From Symbiodinium natans (taxonomy: Eukaryota > Sar > Dinophyceae > Suessiales > Symbiodiniaceae), in contig CAJNDS010002097.1 in NCBI GenBank assembly GCA_905221605.1, forward strand, positions 316,001 to 380,000: a stretch of DNA of 64,000 nucleotides, written 5' to 3'. A model generated the notes under the pieces. The model ran no database searches, was not told where the DNA came from, and saw only the letters and a list, made by a program, of their open reading frames with translations. Positions 48,639 through 59,803 of this stretch are shown here, in pieces (the first letter of the stretch is position 1; the number at the start of each line of letters is the position of its first letter). A program made the position numbers and the translations under genes.

Positions 48639-49565
48639 CACCAGGAAGCCACTACTCTGGGGCGTCGGTTTCATGCTTGAGCGAGCACCGCCTCGACATC
48701 CATGGCGGCATGTACCTTGGTATAACAATAATCGTATAACTGTAACAAGAATAATAGTAATAATAAGACTAGTAATAAGAATAATAGCAATAATAGTAGC
48801 AATAATAGTTCGTATTCTAATTATACTAGTAATCGCACCTTGGTGTCGAGTCTAAGGTCCCCTTTCTTCAGCCCACCTTCGGAAGACTTCACAACACAAG
48901 ACACATGATTGCACAACCCACAACGCTGGCCACATGCCAAATACCCCAGGGTTTAGGGTTTAGGGTTTAGGGTTTAGGGTTTAAGGTTTAGGGTTTAGCA
49001 TTTAGGGTTTAGGGCCCACCCCCTTTTGCACACAAGACCCCAGTCTAGCTCGCACTGGATTTCCGACCGAAGCCAAGAGTTCTGACCACTCAGTAGGGTT
49101 TAGGGTTTAGGGTTTAGGGTTTAGGGTTTAGGGTTTAGGGTTTAGGGTTTAGGGTTTAGGGTTTAGGCATGTTGGGTTTGCAAAGGCTTCAGCGTGCTGC
49201 GCCCTTCGGCTCCGACTTTCTGAGCCCGACCCCGGGGGGGAAACTCCAAAGCAGGTGAGACCCTAAACCCTAAACCCTAAACCCTAAACAGCCCTCCATC
49301 CCGGTTTTCGACCTTTCAGGCCCTACCATCTCGGGCCCTGGGGCCCGAAATCCCGCAACAGGATGCGCATAAGCCGTGGCCATATACGTGTCCATCGATG
49401 CTAAGCCCTTCAAGCCCTGAAAGCCCTATCAAGCCCGTAAAACCCTACAAACCAACAACCCCCTTAAAGCCGGTAAGAAGCCCTGGGAAAGCCCTTACTC
49501 CCTTGAAGCCCTTAGAGCCTTCCAATTCCCCAAAAGCTTTTGAAGCCCTTAGGCTACTTGTCCCC

Positions 49566-49674
49566 AAAAGGCTACTCATTGCTTAAGAACCTCCCAGAAC
49601 ATAGTGATCCTTTATTACCCTTATAAGGAAGAGTATTGATTTGCTTGCAGGCGGTACTTAAGCAAATAGTAGTT
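49566..49674. mobile_element. IR-D element
   Basis: ctactcattgcttaagaacc ... ggtacttaagcaaatagtag. Confidence 0.6.
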
Positions 49675-50225
49675 AAACATTGCCCTTGCAGACCGGTGAG
49701 GACGGGCTACCGCCGGCAACGGCAGCGCGTCGGAGACGAATGCGCTTGCACTCCTTTAGCCGCCCGGGGATTTAGGAGATTAGGGTTCTGGCGTTTAGGG
49801 TTAAGGGGCTTAGTTAGGGTTCAGGGGTTCGGGGTTCAGGGTTCTTATAAACCCTAAACCCTAAACCCTAAACCCTAAACCCTAAACCCTAAACCCTAAA
49901 CCCTAAACCCTAAACCTTTCAGGGTTTGGGGTTCAGGGGTTTAGGGCTCCAGGCCCGTACGGGATGCCCTCAGGATTCCAGCGAGTACCCCTTGATGGAT
50001 CGTAAACTATATAGGCTAGGTTTAGGGTTTAGGGTTTAGGGTTTAGGGTTTAAGGTTTAGGGTTTAGGGTTTAGGGTTCAGGGTTCAGGGTTCAGGGCTC
50101 AGGGTTCAGGGTTCAGGGTTTAGGGTTTAGGGTTTTGGGTTTGATAGGGGTCCTACTTTTAGACTGCGGCATCCTGCTGCATCGAGGGAACCCCCTGCTC
50201 GGACGTAGGGATGAGCTTGTTGTTC

Positions 50226-50323
50226 ATTGGGGGATTGTCCCCCTTATTCTAACAGTCCTAAATAGTTGTTATAATAGGGGCTACTACGATCCCGTCTAAG
50301 GACTGTTAGTATAAAGGGGAACA
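50226..50323. mobile_element. IR-F element
   Basis: ggggattgtcccccttattc taacagtcc ... ggactgttagtataaagggg aacaac. Confidence 0.62.
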
Positions 50324-50512
50324 ACTTGGTCAGATTCGGGGCTTTGGGTTCCAGGGTCGTAAACCTCCAGCCCTCCCTAAACTCCCTAAAGTCCCTAAAG
50401 ACCCTCAACTCCCTAAACCCTAAACTCCTTAAATTCTAAACTCTCAAGCCCTAAGCCCTAAACCCTAAAACCTAAACCCTAAACCCTAAACCCTAAACCC
50501 TAAACCCTAAAC

Positions 50513-50541
50513 CGCAGCGAAGGCACTTCTCTAGAGCGGCG
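50513..50541 (-). CDS. 29-nt exon candidate
   Basis: Acceptor gtgtggattccag, AALEKCLRC, donor GCG|GTTTAG. Confidence 0.4.
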
Positions 50542-50940
50542 CTGGAATCCACACTCGCCCGCCGACCGCGGCCTTCACAGGGCCGCCCTTTTAGCCCCCA
50601 AGAGAGGTTTAGGGTTTAGGGTTTAGGGTTTGGGGTTTGGGGTTTGGGGTTTAGGGTTTAGTGATATGATTCTGGGCCATGTGTCGTTTGCTGTCCCTGC
50701 ATCTTCAACTTTCAAAGCGAAACTGAAAGTCAAACCCAAAGCGTTTTCCTCAAAAAACATATCGGTTCCTGGTTTTGGGGGATCCGTCCAGAGGGTAGGC
50801 TCACGACGCCCGAAACCAGAAGTCCTCTAAGCAAGATGCTTCCGCATTTGGGGGAGGGGGCGGGGAGGCATTCCACCCGGGTCTCCAATTTTGTATAACT
50901 CGAAACCCTAAACCCTATGTAAACCCGAAACCCTAAACAC

Positions 50941-51017
50941 CACAACTCTCGGTCGTCTTCCCTGGCACCTCCAGTGTCAAGCTGCGTGCCAAGGCCGAGG
51001 CGCGTGGCGCGCCTCAA
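50941..51017 (-). CDS. Exon candidate
   Basis: After ggtgcggag 25 codons LRRATRLGLGTQLDTGGARE and DDREL, donor TGTG|GTGTTT. Confidence 0.46.
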
Positions 51018-51105
51018 CTCCGCACCCCGGGACCCTGAGCCCTTAGAAAACCTATAATGCCCTATAAGCCCGACGACCCTTAAAACCCCTATAATGCCCT
51101 GTAAC

Positions 51106-51192
51106 TTGGGATGGTCCCCCCTTCTGCTAACAGTCCTCAATAGGGAGTATAGTACCCCCCTAGTAGAATCCCTGTTAAGGACTGCTATACAC
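51106..51192. mobile_element. IR-F element
   Basis: gggatggtccccccttctgc taacagtcc ... aaggactgctatacac. Confidence 0.55.
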
Positions 51193-51419
51193 ACCATGCC
51201 CTCTCGAGTGCCCATCGATCCCTAAAGCCTAAACCCAAAAACCCTAAACCCTAAACCCTAAACTCTAAACACTAAACCCTAAACCCCTAAACCCTAAACC
51301 CATTTCGGGCGGTTTCAAAGTTAGGGTTGGCTGATGGGCTGACGCCTGTGACCTCCTCCGTGCTAAGTAACTTAGCCCTCCAGACACCCAGTTGCCTAAC
51401 TCTTTGGGTCTTCCTAGGG

Positions 51420-52520
51420 ACCCTCGTCACCTGTGCAGTAGACGAGCTTAGGCCAGGGTTTAGGGCTCCTTCTCGCAGCTTTACGGTTTAAACCCGGACT
51501 CCTTAACCGTGAGCAACGAACCCGAAACGCCTAAACACTAAACCCTTTATAAATCCTATAACACTCATGGTCCTTTCTAGGGTTTCGGGGGGTGGGAGGG
51601 GGATGGGCCTGCGGCAAAGGGCCGGAGTGCCCTTAAACCTTAAACCCCTGACACGCTACCCCCTAAACCCCTAAACCCCAAACCCCAAACCCTAAACCCT
51701 AAACCCTAAACCCCTATACCCCTAAACCCCAAACCCTATACCCCTAAACCCTAAACCCTAAACCCTAGAGTCGCACAACCCTGAACCCTGAAGTCGCAGC
51801 CAGGCGACTCGGGGGCAACGGCCTTGAACTGGCTCGGGTCCCCGACCTTCTGCATGTAAACCGCCCTGCCTGCTTCGCGCGGATCTTGCGCGTGTGAGCC
51901 CTACGCCCTAAACCCTAAACCCGAAACCCTAAACCCTAAACCACCCTTAACCTCCAAAATTTCGGGATGAGGGTTTGGGCCTTGAGGCCTTGGAAGTCTG
52001 AGGAGCCTCATCTAAGCCTTAGCTTGAGTAGGGGTCAGCTTCAGGGTACGGGTCGTATTCGGTGACCCTCGACCCTCAACTCTAAAGAGGAAATGGATGC
52101 CCAAGCGCTGGCAGCCCAAACCCGCCAAAAGCCTAAACCCTAAACCCTAAACCTTAACCCTAAACTACCCTAAACCCTACTAAACCTTGTGGTCTCATCA
52201 CTCTCGGACTTGGAGGCCCAGCCTAGACCCCTGAATCCCCCAAGCCTTTGCAGGCTAATGATCCCGACAGCTGCGTTTTTTGATTTGGGGCTCAGGGTTC
52301 ATCCGAAGCCTTAAAAACCCTTCGCACACCCTGGACAACCCAAATTGACCTAAACCCTAACCCTAAACCCTAAACCCTAAACCCTAAACCCTAAACCCTA
52401 AACCCTAAACCCTAAACCTGGCTGCCTCGGTGGGGTGGCGGGCTTGCACGCCGGGGGCTGGGCGACTGCGCCGTCGCTCCCAGCTGGAAGGAATCCAGGC
52501 CTGTAGCTGAAAAGGGCTCT
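51420..52520. other. Degenerate heptamers, no clear exon
   Basis: C arrays at 51660-51768, 51908-51940 and 52348-52418. Small islands at 51775-51900 and 52420-52510 have open frames but no splice pair I could choose. Confidence 0.4.
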
Positions 52521-52522
52521 GT

Positions 52523-52836
52523 CATGGGTTCCCCTACTACCCCCCTCTAAAGGGTTAAGGGTTTAGGGTTTAGGGCTTAGGATTTAGGGGTACTACTTCC
52601 CTCCAGTCCAGACATTCCCTGCCGCATCATCTCCTCATTGCCTAAGTTCATGGGCTCCCCGACTACCCTCTACAGGGTTTAGGGTTTAGGGGTACTCTAT
52701 ACTACCCACCCTAGGTTCCCCCCAAGAGTTACGGTTATTTAGGGATTATTAGGCCTAATTAAGGTGATTTAAGGAGGGAATGTAGGGGGGGTACATAGTA
52801 TAGAGGGGGGGGGGGGGGAGTAGGGAAACCCATGAC
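52523..52836. mobile_element. Two IR-J elements, each with heptamer insert
   Basis: A partial copy (52523-52605) and a full copy (52648-52836): catgggctccccgactaccc ... agtagggaaacccatgac. In both, a TTTAGGG stretch sits inside the left arm between ctct(a/ac) and tact. Confidence 0.6.
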
Positions 52837-53204
52837 TCTGGGTTTTGTGGGTCTCGTGGGGGAGGGCAAGATAGGGTACTCGTCCTTCTCAACAATCCCA
52901 ATTTCCATTGCAAAACCCTAAGTTCAAAACCTTTAACCCCAGTCAACCTCAAGCCGAGCTGCGTCAGAATCTTGAAAGGGGCTGCATTTGGGGTTTAGGG
53001 TGTTGGGGCGGGCCACCGACTGCGGCAACGAGTCTTCGGAAGACAGAACAGCTCAAATGAATAGAACGAACACAAAAAACGACGTGCAAACATGCACAAT
53101 CATACACATCAACGAGTATAAACGAAAACATCGTATAAACATAGGCAGGTTCCCTATTGACAGCTAAGCCGTTAAACCCCCTGAAGACAACCCTAACCGC
53201 AAAC

Positions 53205-53300
53205 CCGCAACCCCTCAAAGCCCTGAGACTCTGAGCCATGCGACAATCCTCCGGCTCCACGCGCAGTGCGAGCGACGTGCGTGGCGCTGTGGCACCAATC
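53205..53300 (-). CDS. Exon candidate
   Basis: After atctcgag 32 codons contain HSATHVARTARGAGGLSHGS and SQGFEGLR, donor CGG|GTTTGC. On plus ATGCGACAATCC opens MRQSSGSTRSASDVRGAVAP, so strand is unsure. Confidence 0.4.
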
Positions 53301-53497
53301 CTCGAGATTGATGCAGGTGTAGGGTGTTGTTGTACTAGGTCATTCGGGCCGTCAGGGCTTAGGGTTTTTAGGGCTTATAGGTCGGAGCGTGGGGGCACCA
53401 GATTGCTTTCACGAATCGTTATGTGAAGGCCCCGCTGCTACCGCGAAGCTGAGCAAAGGGAAGGGGATATCGCATCAAAATTAAATGGCAATCTCCC

Positions 53498-53594
53498 AAA
53501 CTAGGGGTACCCCTAAGAATATACCCCCCCAAATACTATAATGCTTACAACTTACATAGGAACCCGCACAAAGGTACCCCCTATTTTCGCAAAC
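53498..53594 (-). mobile_element. IR-B element, reverse orientation
   Basis: ctaggggtacccctaagaat ... aaaggtaccccctattttcg. Confidence 0.5.
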
Positions 53595-54084
53595 CCCCAA
53601 CTCTTGTCGAAAGTGAGGCTAAACCTTTAAAATCCCTCTGATCCCCAAACCCAAAAACCTGGGCCACTTCGGTGCGAGGGGCGTGGCAGGGACTATGCTC
53701 AGCCCCTGCGTCGCGAAGCCGAGGCCTGCCTCCACCACAAGGTTGTTCAGGGTTTCGGGTTTCGGGTTTAGGGTTTAGGTTTCGGGTTTAAGGGCGGGGG
53801 TTAGGGTTTGGGGCTTTTAAGTGCTTAGATTTGCTTTCTTACGAACCACAGACGTCCAACTAAGCCCTTACTTTCAGCCCTTTATTTTCAGCTCTTAGCC
53901 CCAGCCGTTGCCCAAGCCTGCAAGCCCTGAAGCCTGTCAAAACCCAAACCCTAAATCCTAAATCCTAAATCCTAAACCCTAAACCCTAAACCCAACCCTG
54001 TAGATACTATCTAGCAAACAACCCTTGAAGCCCTGTGGCCCCAAGGAAGGCACCCAACCTGAACGTTGCAAAGCCGAAGCTAGT

Positions 54085-54200
54085 TCATGGTTGACATAGC
54101 ATTGAAAAAACAAATGTCTATTCCTCATTCAGTTTAAGGACCCTCGAAAAAACTGAAAATGCAAATGTCTATTCCTATTGAGTTTAAGCACCCTTCAAAA
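54085..54200. repeat. Two-unit 60-bp tandem repeat
   Basis: aaatgtctattcctcattca gtttaaggaccctcgaaaaa and aaatgtctattcctattgag tttaagcacccttcaaaaaa. Followed by a GC-rich hairpin (ggccgggtaaggcccggc, about 54260). Confidence 0.6.
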
Positions 54201-54572
54201 AATATGATAAAGTAAGCCCCGCAGTCGGGGCACCGCCGGCAGGCTGCCGCCGTGCTGGCGGCCGGGTAAGGCCCGGCTGGAGGGGCGGTGGCCTTGTTTG
54301 GGATCTACTTACTTGATGTTTAGGGTCTAGGGGTTTAGGGTTTAGGGTTTAGAGTTTAGGGTTAGGTTGCGAAAAAGTACGGTTTTAGGTACCCCCCAAA
54401 GGTTATTTGCCAGGTCTATGACTGCAGTTACTTAACCCTTGCACACATAGGTCCCGCGAAATCCTTAAAGTCCCTAAGTAAACCCCTGGACCCCCGTAGC
54501 CCGAAGCATGAACCCCAACGCCATCCCAACGCCCCAAAAGCAAATTTCGAAGCACAGTAAACTAGGCCCGAG

Positions 54573-54698
54573 AGTAACCAAGGAATTAACAGGGCGCCCT
54601 TTTTGGTTTAAAAGGGGTTTTACTAGGAACCCTAAACCCTAAACCCGAAACCCTAAACACCCAAACAGGGAATGAAGGGCCTACTCTGGGTCAAGCAG
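54573..54698 (+). mobile_element. IR-C' element with heptamer insert
   Basis: gagagtaaccaaggaattaa ... ccctttttggtttaaaagggg, then a short CCCTAAA insert after aggaa, then aacagggaatgaagggcct actctgggt. Sister copy at 56193-56368. Confidence 0.55.
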
Positions 54699-54744
54699 AG
54701 TGCCAGAAAAAGGCTGGGGGAATCGAAGCCCCCGCTTTCCGAGG

Positions 54745-54830
54745 CACTCTAAAAAAACATTCCGAAATATTGTCCTCTTAAGCCGCAATAAAGGGAAAAT
54801 CTCAAATGTCCCCAGGGCCTACCTAGACGC
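54745..54830 (-). mobile_element. IR-G element
   Basis: aaacattccgaaatattgtc ctcttaagccgcaataaaggg ... ccccagggcctacctag, same orientation as all others. Confidence 0.6.
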
Positions 54831-54900
54831 CCTAAACCCTAAACCCTAAACCCTAAACCCTAAACCCTAAACCCTAAACCCTAAACCCTAAACCCCAAAC

Positions 54901-54986
54901 CGAGTGGTTCGTAGCCTGCCCAGTTTTGCGGTTTTTGGGCCAAGGGTTTTGCTTGACGGCGCAGGCCACATGTGTCTTGTGCTACT
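54901..54986 (-). CDS. Exon with acceptor and heptamer donor
   Basis: Acceptor gagggctcagcag, 28 codons contain AQDTCGLRRQAKPLAQKPQN and WAGYEPL, donor CG|GTTTGGGG. Confidence 0.52.
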
Positions 54987-55119
54987 CTGCTGAGCCCTCA
55001 ACCCGAGGAGCTTAGGGGGTTTAGGGTTTAGGGTTTAGGGTTTAGGGTTTAGGGTTTAGGGTTTAGGGTTTAGGGTTCATGGATAAATCGTGTAACGACA
55101 TGTGAACCTCCGAGTGGAC

Positions 55120-55223
55120 CTGGCTCTAAACAAAGAGTCCCAGCAGATGCAGTTCAGCAGCGGTGGCGCCGGAGGGGCCGGTGGAGGAGCCATTGCGGAG
55201 CGCAAAGGGATTCGGCTTTCGGG
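55120..55223 (-). CDS. Pro-rich exon candidate
   Basis: After ccgaacag reads PESRIPLRSAMAPPPAPPAP and PLLNCICWDSLFRA, donor CCAG|GTCCAC. Plus reads SSGGAGGAGGGAIAERKGIR with donor GTTTAG, equally possible. Confidence 0.38.
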
Positions 55224-55509
55224 CTGTTCGGACGGTTTAGGGTTTAGGGTTTCGGGTTTAGGGTTAGGGTTTTGGGTGGGAGTCAGAGCTGCTGGAGTGA
55301 ACTGGGTCTTGGGGTTTCGGTGCTAGGGTGAGGGCACCGGGGGCTTGGTCTACACGGTTCTATGGGGTTGGGGGATTTAGGGTTTAGGGTTTAGGGTTGA
55401 GAGTTTAGGGTCTGGAGTTGGGGTTTCAACAGGCTTGACTTGGCTTGTAGATTCGGGTCGGCGTGGTTGAGATTGGATTCTTCGCTTGCTTCCCCTTGCT
55501 TTCTTGCAG

Positions 55510-55705
55510 GCACTAGTCCGCATCATTCCAAGGTACTTCGCGATCGGAGATCTGCATTACGATGCTAGCTTTGAAAGAACTGACGTCTTAAATGCCGCGG
55601 TCGGAAATCGAGTTTTGTGTTTGGGAATCCGCATTTACTGCATCCCCACGCACTTTTTTGCAGACCCCTCCCACTTGATGAGGGCTTTCGGGTCGGATGT
55701 TCATG
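55510..55705 (+). CDS. Plus-strand exon with strong splice sites
   Basis: Acceptor cttgctttcttgcag and donor CATG|GTATGT enclose 65 open codons containing RIIPRYFAIGDLHYDASFER, DVLNAAVGNRVLCLGIRIYC and FADPSHLMRAFGSDVH. A cryptic ttttttgcag lies inside. Minus frames are partly open. Protein not recognised. Confidence 0.42.
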
Positions 55706-56192
55706 GTATGTGCAAGTGGGTTTTGCTAATACCCTCAGGTAAGGCTAATCTAACATTACCAGCGAACCCAACTTATAACTCGAATGAGCCTCCAAGTAGC
55801 CCCGTGCCCTAAACGCTCATGTAAACCTAAGCCATGCCCTACTTTGGAGTAAACCCTGGAAAAAAGTATATACTTTTAGGCATAAATAGCTATAATGGAA
55901 ACCCAGAACCAAAAAAGTATTAAAGTATAGTACTGCAAAATGAAACCCAGAACCAAAAATGTTGAAGTATAGTACTCCAAAACCCAGTAGACCAGAAGCC
56001 CAAAACTTTAAGCCCATGAAGCCTCGAGCCGAGCAGTGAACCCTGAAAGCCTGAACTGAAAGCCTGGAACCCTAAACCCTAAACCCTAAACCCTAAACCC
56101 TAAACCCTAATCTCAGAACCTGGGCCGCAGGCCTTGCCAGTCCATCCGCAGCTTCCAGTACCGGCCCTCGAGCACCTGGCAGCTCTACCCAC

Positions 56193-56368
56193 GAGTAACC
56201 CAGGAATAAACTGGGGTTTAGGGTTTAGGGTTAGGGTTTGGGTTTAGCGCTTAGGGCTTAGGGCTTACGGTTTAGGGTTTAGGGTACGTACCCTTTTTGG
56301 TTAAAAGGGGCTCATAAGGGAACCGAAACCCTAAAGAAGGGAATAGGGGCCTACTCTGGGTCCTAGGC
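56193..56368 (+). mobile_element. IR-C' element with heptamer insert
   Basis: gagtaacccaggaataaact, a TTTAGGG array (56215-56285), then ccctttttggttaaaagggg ... ggcctactctgggtcctag. The insert is at a different point from the 54573 copy. Confidence 0.58.
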
Positions 56369-56439
56369 AGGCTGCCTTAGGGTTTAGGGACTTGGAACCG
56401 GGCACACGAAGTCACTGGTGATTTCGCAAAACTTACACT

Positions 56440-56566
56440 ACTACTTGCTTAAGAACCCCCCCAAAACAGTATGTATATATATATACATATATTCTTCCTT
56501 ATAAGGGTAGTATAGGGATGACTATGATTTTACTCTGTTTTTGTTGGGGGGGGACCCTAATTTAGA
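56440..56566. mobile_element. IR-D element, right arm decayed
   Basis: ctacttgcttaagaaccccc at the left, a (TA)n palindrome inside, and only ggggggaccctaatttaga at the right. Confidence 0.5.
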
Positions 56567-56860
56567 TCATCCCTCCCCCCCCCCCCTCCCAAGTGTGGGT
56601 ACGTGCAAGATATCAGGTCTTAGGGCAGGTTCGAAGGCAAGACTCGGAGTGGCAGTTGCTTGCAGACCCTGAGGTCGTTCGGTAAGTTTGGGGCACCCTC
56701 AAGCCCCAACTGTGAGCTGCCACAACTCAAAAGGCTTCATGAGGGTGTTGGATGAGGGTTTCAATACGGCTTCGGGTTCCTAAGCCTAACCCCCACAACC
56801 CTGAGCCCTAACTCTTCACCCCTGAAATGGCCCTAAAGGCCGAACCGTCGCTACCTCCAC

Positions 56861-56911
56861 CTGGGCCATGTCGACATCCTCGAAGTCCTGCGCGGACGCG
56901 TGCGCAGGCAG
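56861..56911 (-). CDS. 51-nt exon with strong splice sites
   Basis: Acceptor aatgcttgcag, 17 codons LPAHASAQDFEDVDMAQ, donor CAG|GTGGAG. One of the cleanest exons in the window. Confidence 0.58.
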
Positions 56912-57324
56912 CTGCAAGCATTTCAGGGTTTGTCTTAGGTGGTTTAGGGTTTAGGGTTTAGGGTTTAGGGTTTAGGGTTTAGGGTTTAGGGATAGGGCTC
57001 AAAAGGGGGTTTACACGGGTTGTTGTTTAAGGTGCTTAGGCTTGAGGGGGTTTGTAGGGTTTAGGGTCCAGGGCTTCGGGTGTTAGGAAACGTCCGCGAG
57101 GCTCAGGGCTTTGCATACAAGGGGGGCATTTTTTTTTTTTTGGGGGGGGGTTTAAGGTTTAGGGTTTAGGGTTTAGGGTTAGGGTTTAGGTTTTAGGGGG
57201 GGGGGGGGGGGAGAATTTCGGGTTGATTCCTTCAGGGTTTTGTGGTTGAGCCCATGAGAACTCCGTTGCCTCCAAGCCCTAGGCCCTAAACCATCAACCC
57301 CAAATCCCATAACCAGTAGGGCCC

Positions 57325-57410
57325 TTAAAGCTCTCTGAAAAAGACTCCTGAGTATGATCCTCTTAAAGCCAGTGAGAGAAACTATAAAATGTCCCCAGAC
57401 CCTACCGAGA
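57325..57410 (-). mobile_element. IR-G element
   Basis: cccttaaagctctctgaaaa ... gatcctcttaaagccagtga ... ccccagaccctaccgag. Confidence 0.55.
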
Positions 57411-57547
57411 TAAGGGTTCAGAGTTTGCGACTCCCGCCTTAAGCTCCTCGAAGGGCTTTCACTACTTGAACGCGAGGCCTCCCTAAACCCTAAGCCCTAA
57501 ACCCTACCTGTGACCCTCTTTACCTACAGCGTTCTGGGTCATACCTA

Positions 57548-57781
57548 CTAATTAAGGGTAACTACTACTGAAAGGTAGGTAAATAGAGTCCCAGGTGAAC
57601 CTAGCACTAAACCCGACCTCGGAGTGAATGGCCCCTTTTGGTTTGCTTCCTCTGGGTAAAGTTGCGCTGCAGCATTCCCAGAACATCCTACATGTGCACA
57701 GCTCCATGGGCAGCCCAGACACGGCCTCACCCATTTACAGCTACAGCTGTTCTGCTTATAGCCCCGCTTTTTTTGGCCCAT
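57548..57781 (-). CDS. Exon candidate, Cys-rich start
   Basis: 77-codon frame to TAA at the low end. Contains KQNSCSCKWVRPCLGCPWSC and LYPEEANQKGPFTPRSGLVL. It lies on the sense side of the possible start exon at 57884-57947. Confidence 0.38.
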   Translation of the reverse strand: MGQKKRGYKQNSCSCKWVRPCLGCPWSCAHVGCSGNAAAQLYPEEANQKGPFTPRSGLVLGSPGTLFTYLSVVVTLN

Positions 57782-57883
57782 GAACCTCCAAGTTGACCTT
57801 ACGCCCTAAACCCTAAACCCTATAAACCCTAAACACCAAACCCGAAACCCTAAACCCTTAACCCCAAACCCTAAACCCTAAAC

Positions 57884-57947
57884 CCAAATCAGAGTCAGAG
57901 GGTGCCTGCGGACCCGAAGTCTGGTCTGCCTGTGCGGATTTGGACAT
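57884..57947 (-). CDS. Possible N-terminal exon
   Basis: ATG at 57947 opens MSKSAQADQTSGPQAPSDSD and L, then TTGG|GTTTAG at a heptamer array. Polar and low in structure, as many N-termini are. Confidence 0.48.
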
Positions 57948-58007
57948 GACCCTTCTTATCGAGGCGTTGGTGCATAGGGAATCAATATCTTGGCAGTAGC
58001 GAAAACT

Positions 58008-58103
58008 CGGATGGCCTTTAAAACCCTCTGAAAACATCCCGGATATGACCCTCTTACACCCAACGAGGGAGAATTATGAAACATCCCAAGGGCCTGCCTA
58101 GAA
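58008..58103 (-). mobile_element. IR-G element
   Basis: cggatggcctttaaaaccct ... gaccctcttacacccaacga ... cccaagggcctgcctag. Confidence 0.62.
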
Positions 58104-58144
58104 AACAATCCCAGTTGGCACCCGCCCTAAAGCCAAGTTAAAGG

Positions 58145-58252
58145 TTGCCCAGTATCCTAGGATTAAAAGGGTGCCCTTTTTGCTTAAAGGGGTGTATAAG
58201 GGAACCTACACCCCCAAAAAAGGGGAAAAAAGGGTAGTACTGGGCATCCTAG
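58145..58252 (+). mobile_element. IR-C element
   Basis: gttgcccagtatcctaggat ... gtactgggcatcctag. A diverged relative follows at 58594-58688 (gttgcccagaaacctgcgca ... ctactgggcatcc). Confidence 0.65.
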
Positions 58253-58333
58253 GCTGAGTAATTTTTGGGGGGCTCAGGTGGTCGAACCCAACTATGGTCC
58301 CGTTGGGCCAGTACCATGGTACCTCAGACTGAT

Positions 58334-58440
58334 AGGGTTTAGGGTTTAGGGTTTAGGGTTTAGGGTTTAGGGTTTAGGGTTTAGGGTTTAGGGTTTAGGG
58401 TTTAGGGTTTAGGGTTTAGGGTTTAGGGTTTAGGGTTTAG
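58334..58440. repeat. TTTAGGG array, 15 perfect units
   Basis: Uniform array following tgatagg. Confidence 0.92.
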
Positions 58441-58689
58441 AGAAAGCTTGTAAGGTAAATACACGAAAAGAAACACCCAACCCTAAACCCAAGACCCCAA
58501 TCCACAATTCCGAGCTACCTTGGGTGCATTTAACCCCTGATTCTGCCTGGGGCCCACAACATATTATGTGCACGCTACGTTTTTTCTTCTAGGTTGCCCA
58601 GAAACCTGCGCATCATAGGGTTTGCAAGGGTTCCTAGCCCTAAAACAGCAATAAGTGTGCTACTGGGCATCCATTCTTAAATCATAGGA

Positions 58690-59772
58690 GCCACCTTGGT
58701 GTGTGTTTACAGTTTCTGCTTGCTACAGCCACCTCGAAGGACAGATGCAGATAGAATCCGGGAACATGGAGTGTCCCGGCCTGCATTGACCTGAGGGTTC
58801 AATGTGCAAACACCCTGAGCCCTGAACCCCAGACTCTGAAATCAGCCTAAGCCTAGACCGACCTCAACCCCCAAAGCTCTATGGCCAATGATCGGGTCAT
58901 TGTGGGCTCGAGTTCTCCCCTGAACTCTCCTTGGGCACAAACCCTAAGCCCTCGACCCTAAACTCTAAGTCCAAAATCCCATGGGTACTTGTAGGTAGGG
59001 TCTCCGACCTCATTCGCGGGCAGCGCGCGCCACTGGAGGCGGCAGAAAGTGGCCAACTCCTGCCAGGCCGACATGCGTGATGAGGTTTTCTACAGTAGGG
59101 TCTCCTTTCTAAAGGAACACATCATGTAAACTCAGAGACCAATGTAGGTCCCATTCTCCAACAATAGGTGTGGGGGGTTAAGACAAGAACAAGAAGGCCC
59201 CCAAAAACTCTACTGGCTGGTTCTTAGTAGGGAATGAGGGAATAAGGGCCCTGTACTTTCCCTTAAGGGGTATATATGGAGCCGTCATTCCCTCATTCCC
59301 TACTGAGAACCAGGGGTCTAAGCCCACAAGAAGCTCCACACATCTCTGGGAGACTCTTGGCCTGTGGCTCAACAGCACAGACACAAGCTGTCCGCGATAG
59401 GGACTCTGCACCCGTTTCTGTGATCTCTGAAGAGCCCCAAACCCTAAACCCTAAACCCTCAACCCTCAACCCTAAACCCTAAACCACTCGTAACCCCAAA
59501 GCCCGAAAGCGCCCGGAAGTTCTAGAGGACTCTTAGCTCAGAGACTGGAGGCCCGAAGACCACAAGATGTGGTGTTTGGTGGGGAATCTAGGGGCCTTGA
59601 TGACTAGGATAGGGTTTTGGGGTTCTTATAGTATATTTTGAAGGGACCAGAATGGAATACTATTCGTAATTATTCCGACCCCTTTTTTGGGCCTCAAGCC
59701 TGACACGGCAGTTTTGGGGCTTATAGTGCGGTTTAGGGTGAAGTGTTTAGGGTTTAAGATTTCGGGCTCTAG

Positions 59773-59803
<31 letters not shown>

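Noticed and set aside
48456-48680. Frame with runs of Arg and Leu
   Set aside because: It is the (CGA)n/(CTA)n expansion inside an IR-B element.
49398-49586. Plus frame rich in Lys-Pro
   Set aside because: It comes from degenerate AAGCCCT-type repeats related to the heptamer, with no splice or start support.
54205-54300. tRNA or structured RNA at a GC-rich hairpin
   Set aside because: Strong local stems but no cloverleaf, anticodon arm or TTCGA-type loop could be fitted.
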